Positions 5,168 to 5,169 of a stretch of 5,169 bases of DNA are shown piece by piece. Each line of letters starts with the position of its first letter. Position 1 is the first letter of the stretch. The notes beneath the pieces were generated by a model. It was given only the letters and a program-made list of their open reading frames with translations, did not search any database and was not told the DNA's origin. The DNA is from Chloroflexia bacterium (lineage in GTDB: Bacteria > Chloroflexota > Chloroflexia > Thermomicrobiales > JALYUS01): assembly GCA_025924435.1 (NCBI GenBank), contig JAICIL010000317.1, forward strand, positions 1 to 5,169, read 5' to 3'. Both the position numbers and the translations under genes were made by a program.

Positions 5168-5169
5168 GC

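Noticed and set aside
5043..5169. A CRISPR array or tandem repeat at the right end.
   Set aside because: The repeated parts are inverted arms of hairpins, not direct repeats with regular spacers, and there are no cas genes.

Overview
This is a chromosomal segment from a GC-rich bacterium. Codon third positions in all four genes are mostly G or C, Shine-Dalgarno sequences are clear, and recognisable -10 boxes sit in front of the genes. The phylum cannot be fixed from the sequence. A GC-rich environmental lineage such as Chloroflexota, Armatimonadota or Planctomycetota is only a guess. I see no transposase, integrase, phage, CRISPR, tRNA or rRNA.

Four complete genes are arranged as two divergent pairs around a 212-bp control region (2654-2865). 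Leftward come an AI-2E/PerM-type membrane transporter (1358-2653) and then a YcaQ/AlkX-type winged-helix DNA glycosylase (74-1288). The 69-bp gap between them carries an extended -10 promoter, and a compact intrinsic terminator (14-35) closes the leftward unit. Rightward come an NfeD/YqiJ/YuaF-type membrane protein (2866-3525) and a flotillin of the FloT/YqiK type (3582-5027). This pair is known from other bacteria (yuaF-floT in Bacillus, yqiJ-yqiK in Escherichia) and acts in membrane microdomain organisation and envelope stress. A GC-rich hairpin terminator (5043-5083) follows the flotillin.

The coding content is ordinary, and I found no convincing undescribed multi-gene system. What deserves a second look is mostly non-coding. 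The NfeD-flotillin promoter has a perfect TATAAT overlapped by an ECF-sigma-like GGAAC-N17-CGTA signature, and a perfect stem-loop lies at the predicted 5' end of the mRNA. A perfect 9-bp stem-loop lies between nfeD and the flotillin gene. The 3' region (5028-5169) is almost entirely palindromes: a terminator hairpin, an 18-bp perfect inverted repeat built from two near-identical palindromic units, and a third hairpin running to the window edge. The NfeD-like protein also has an unusual His-rich loop after its first membrane helix.
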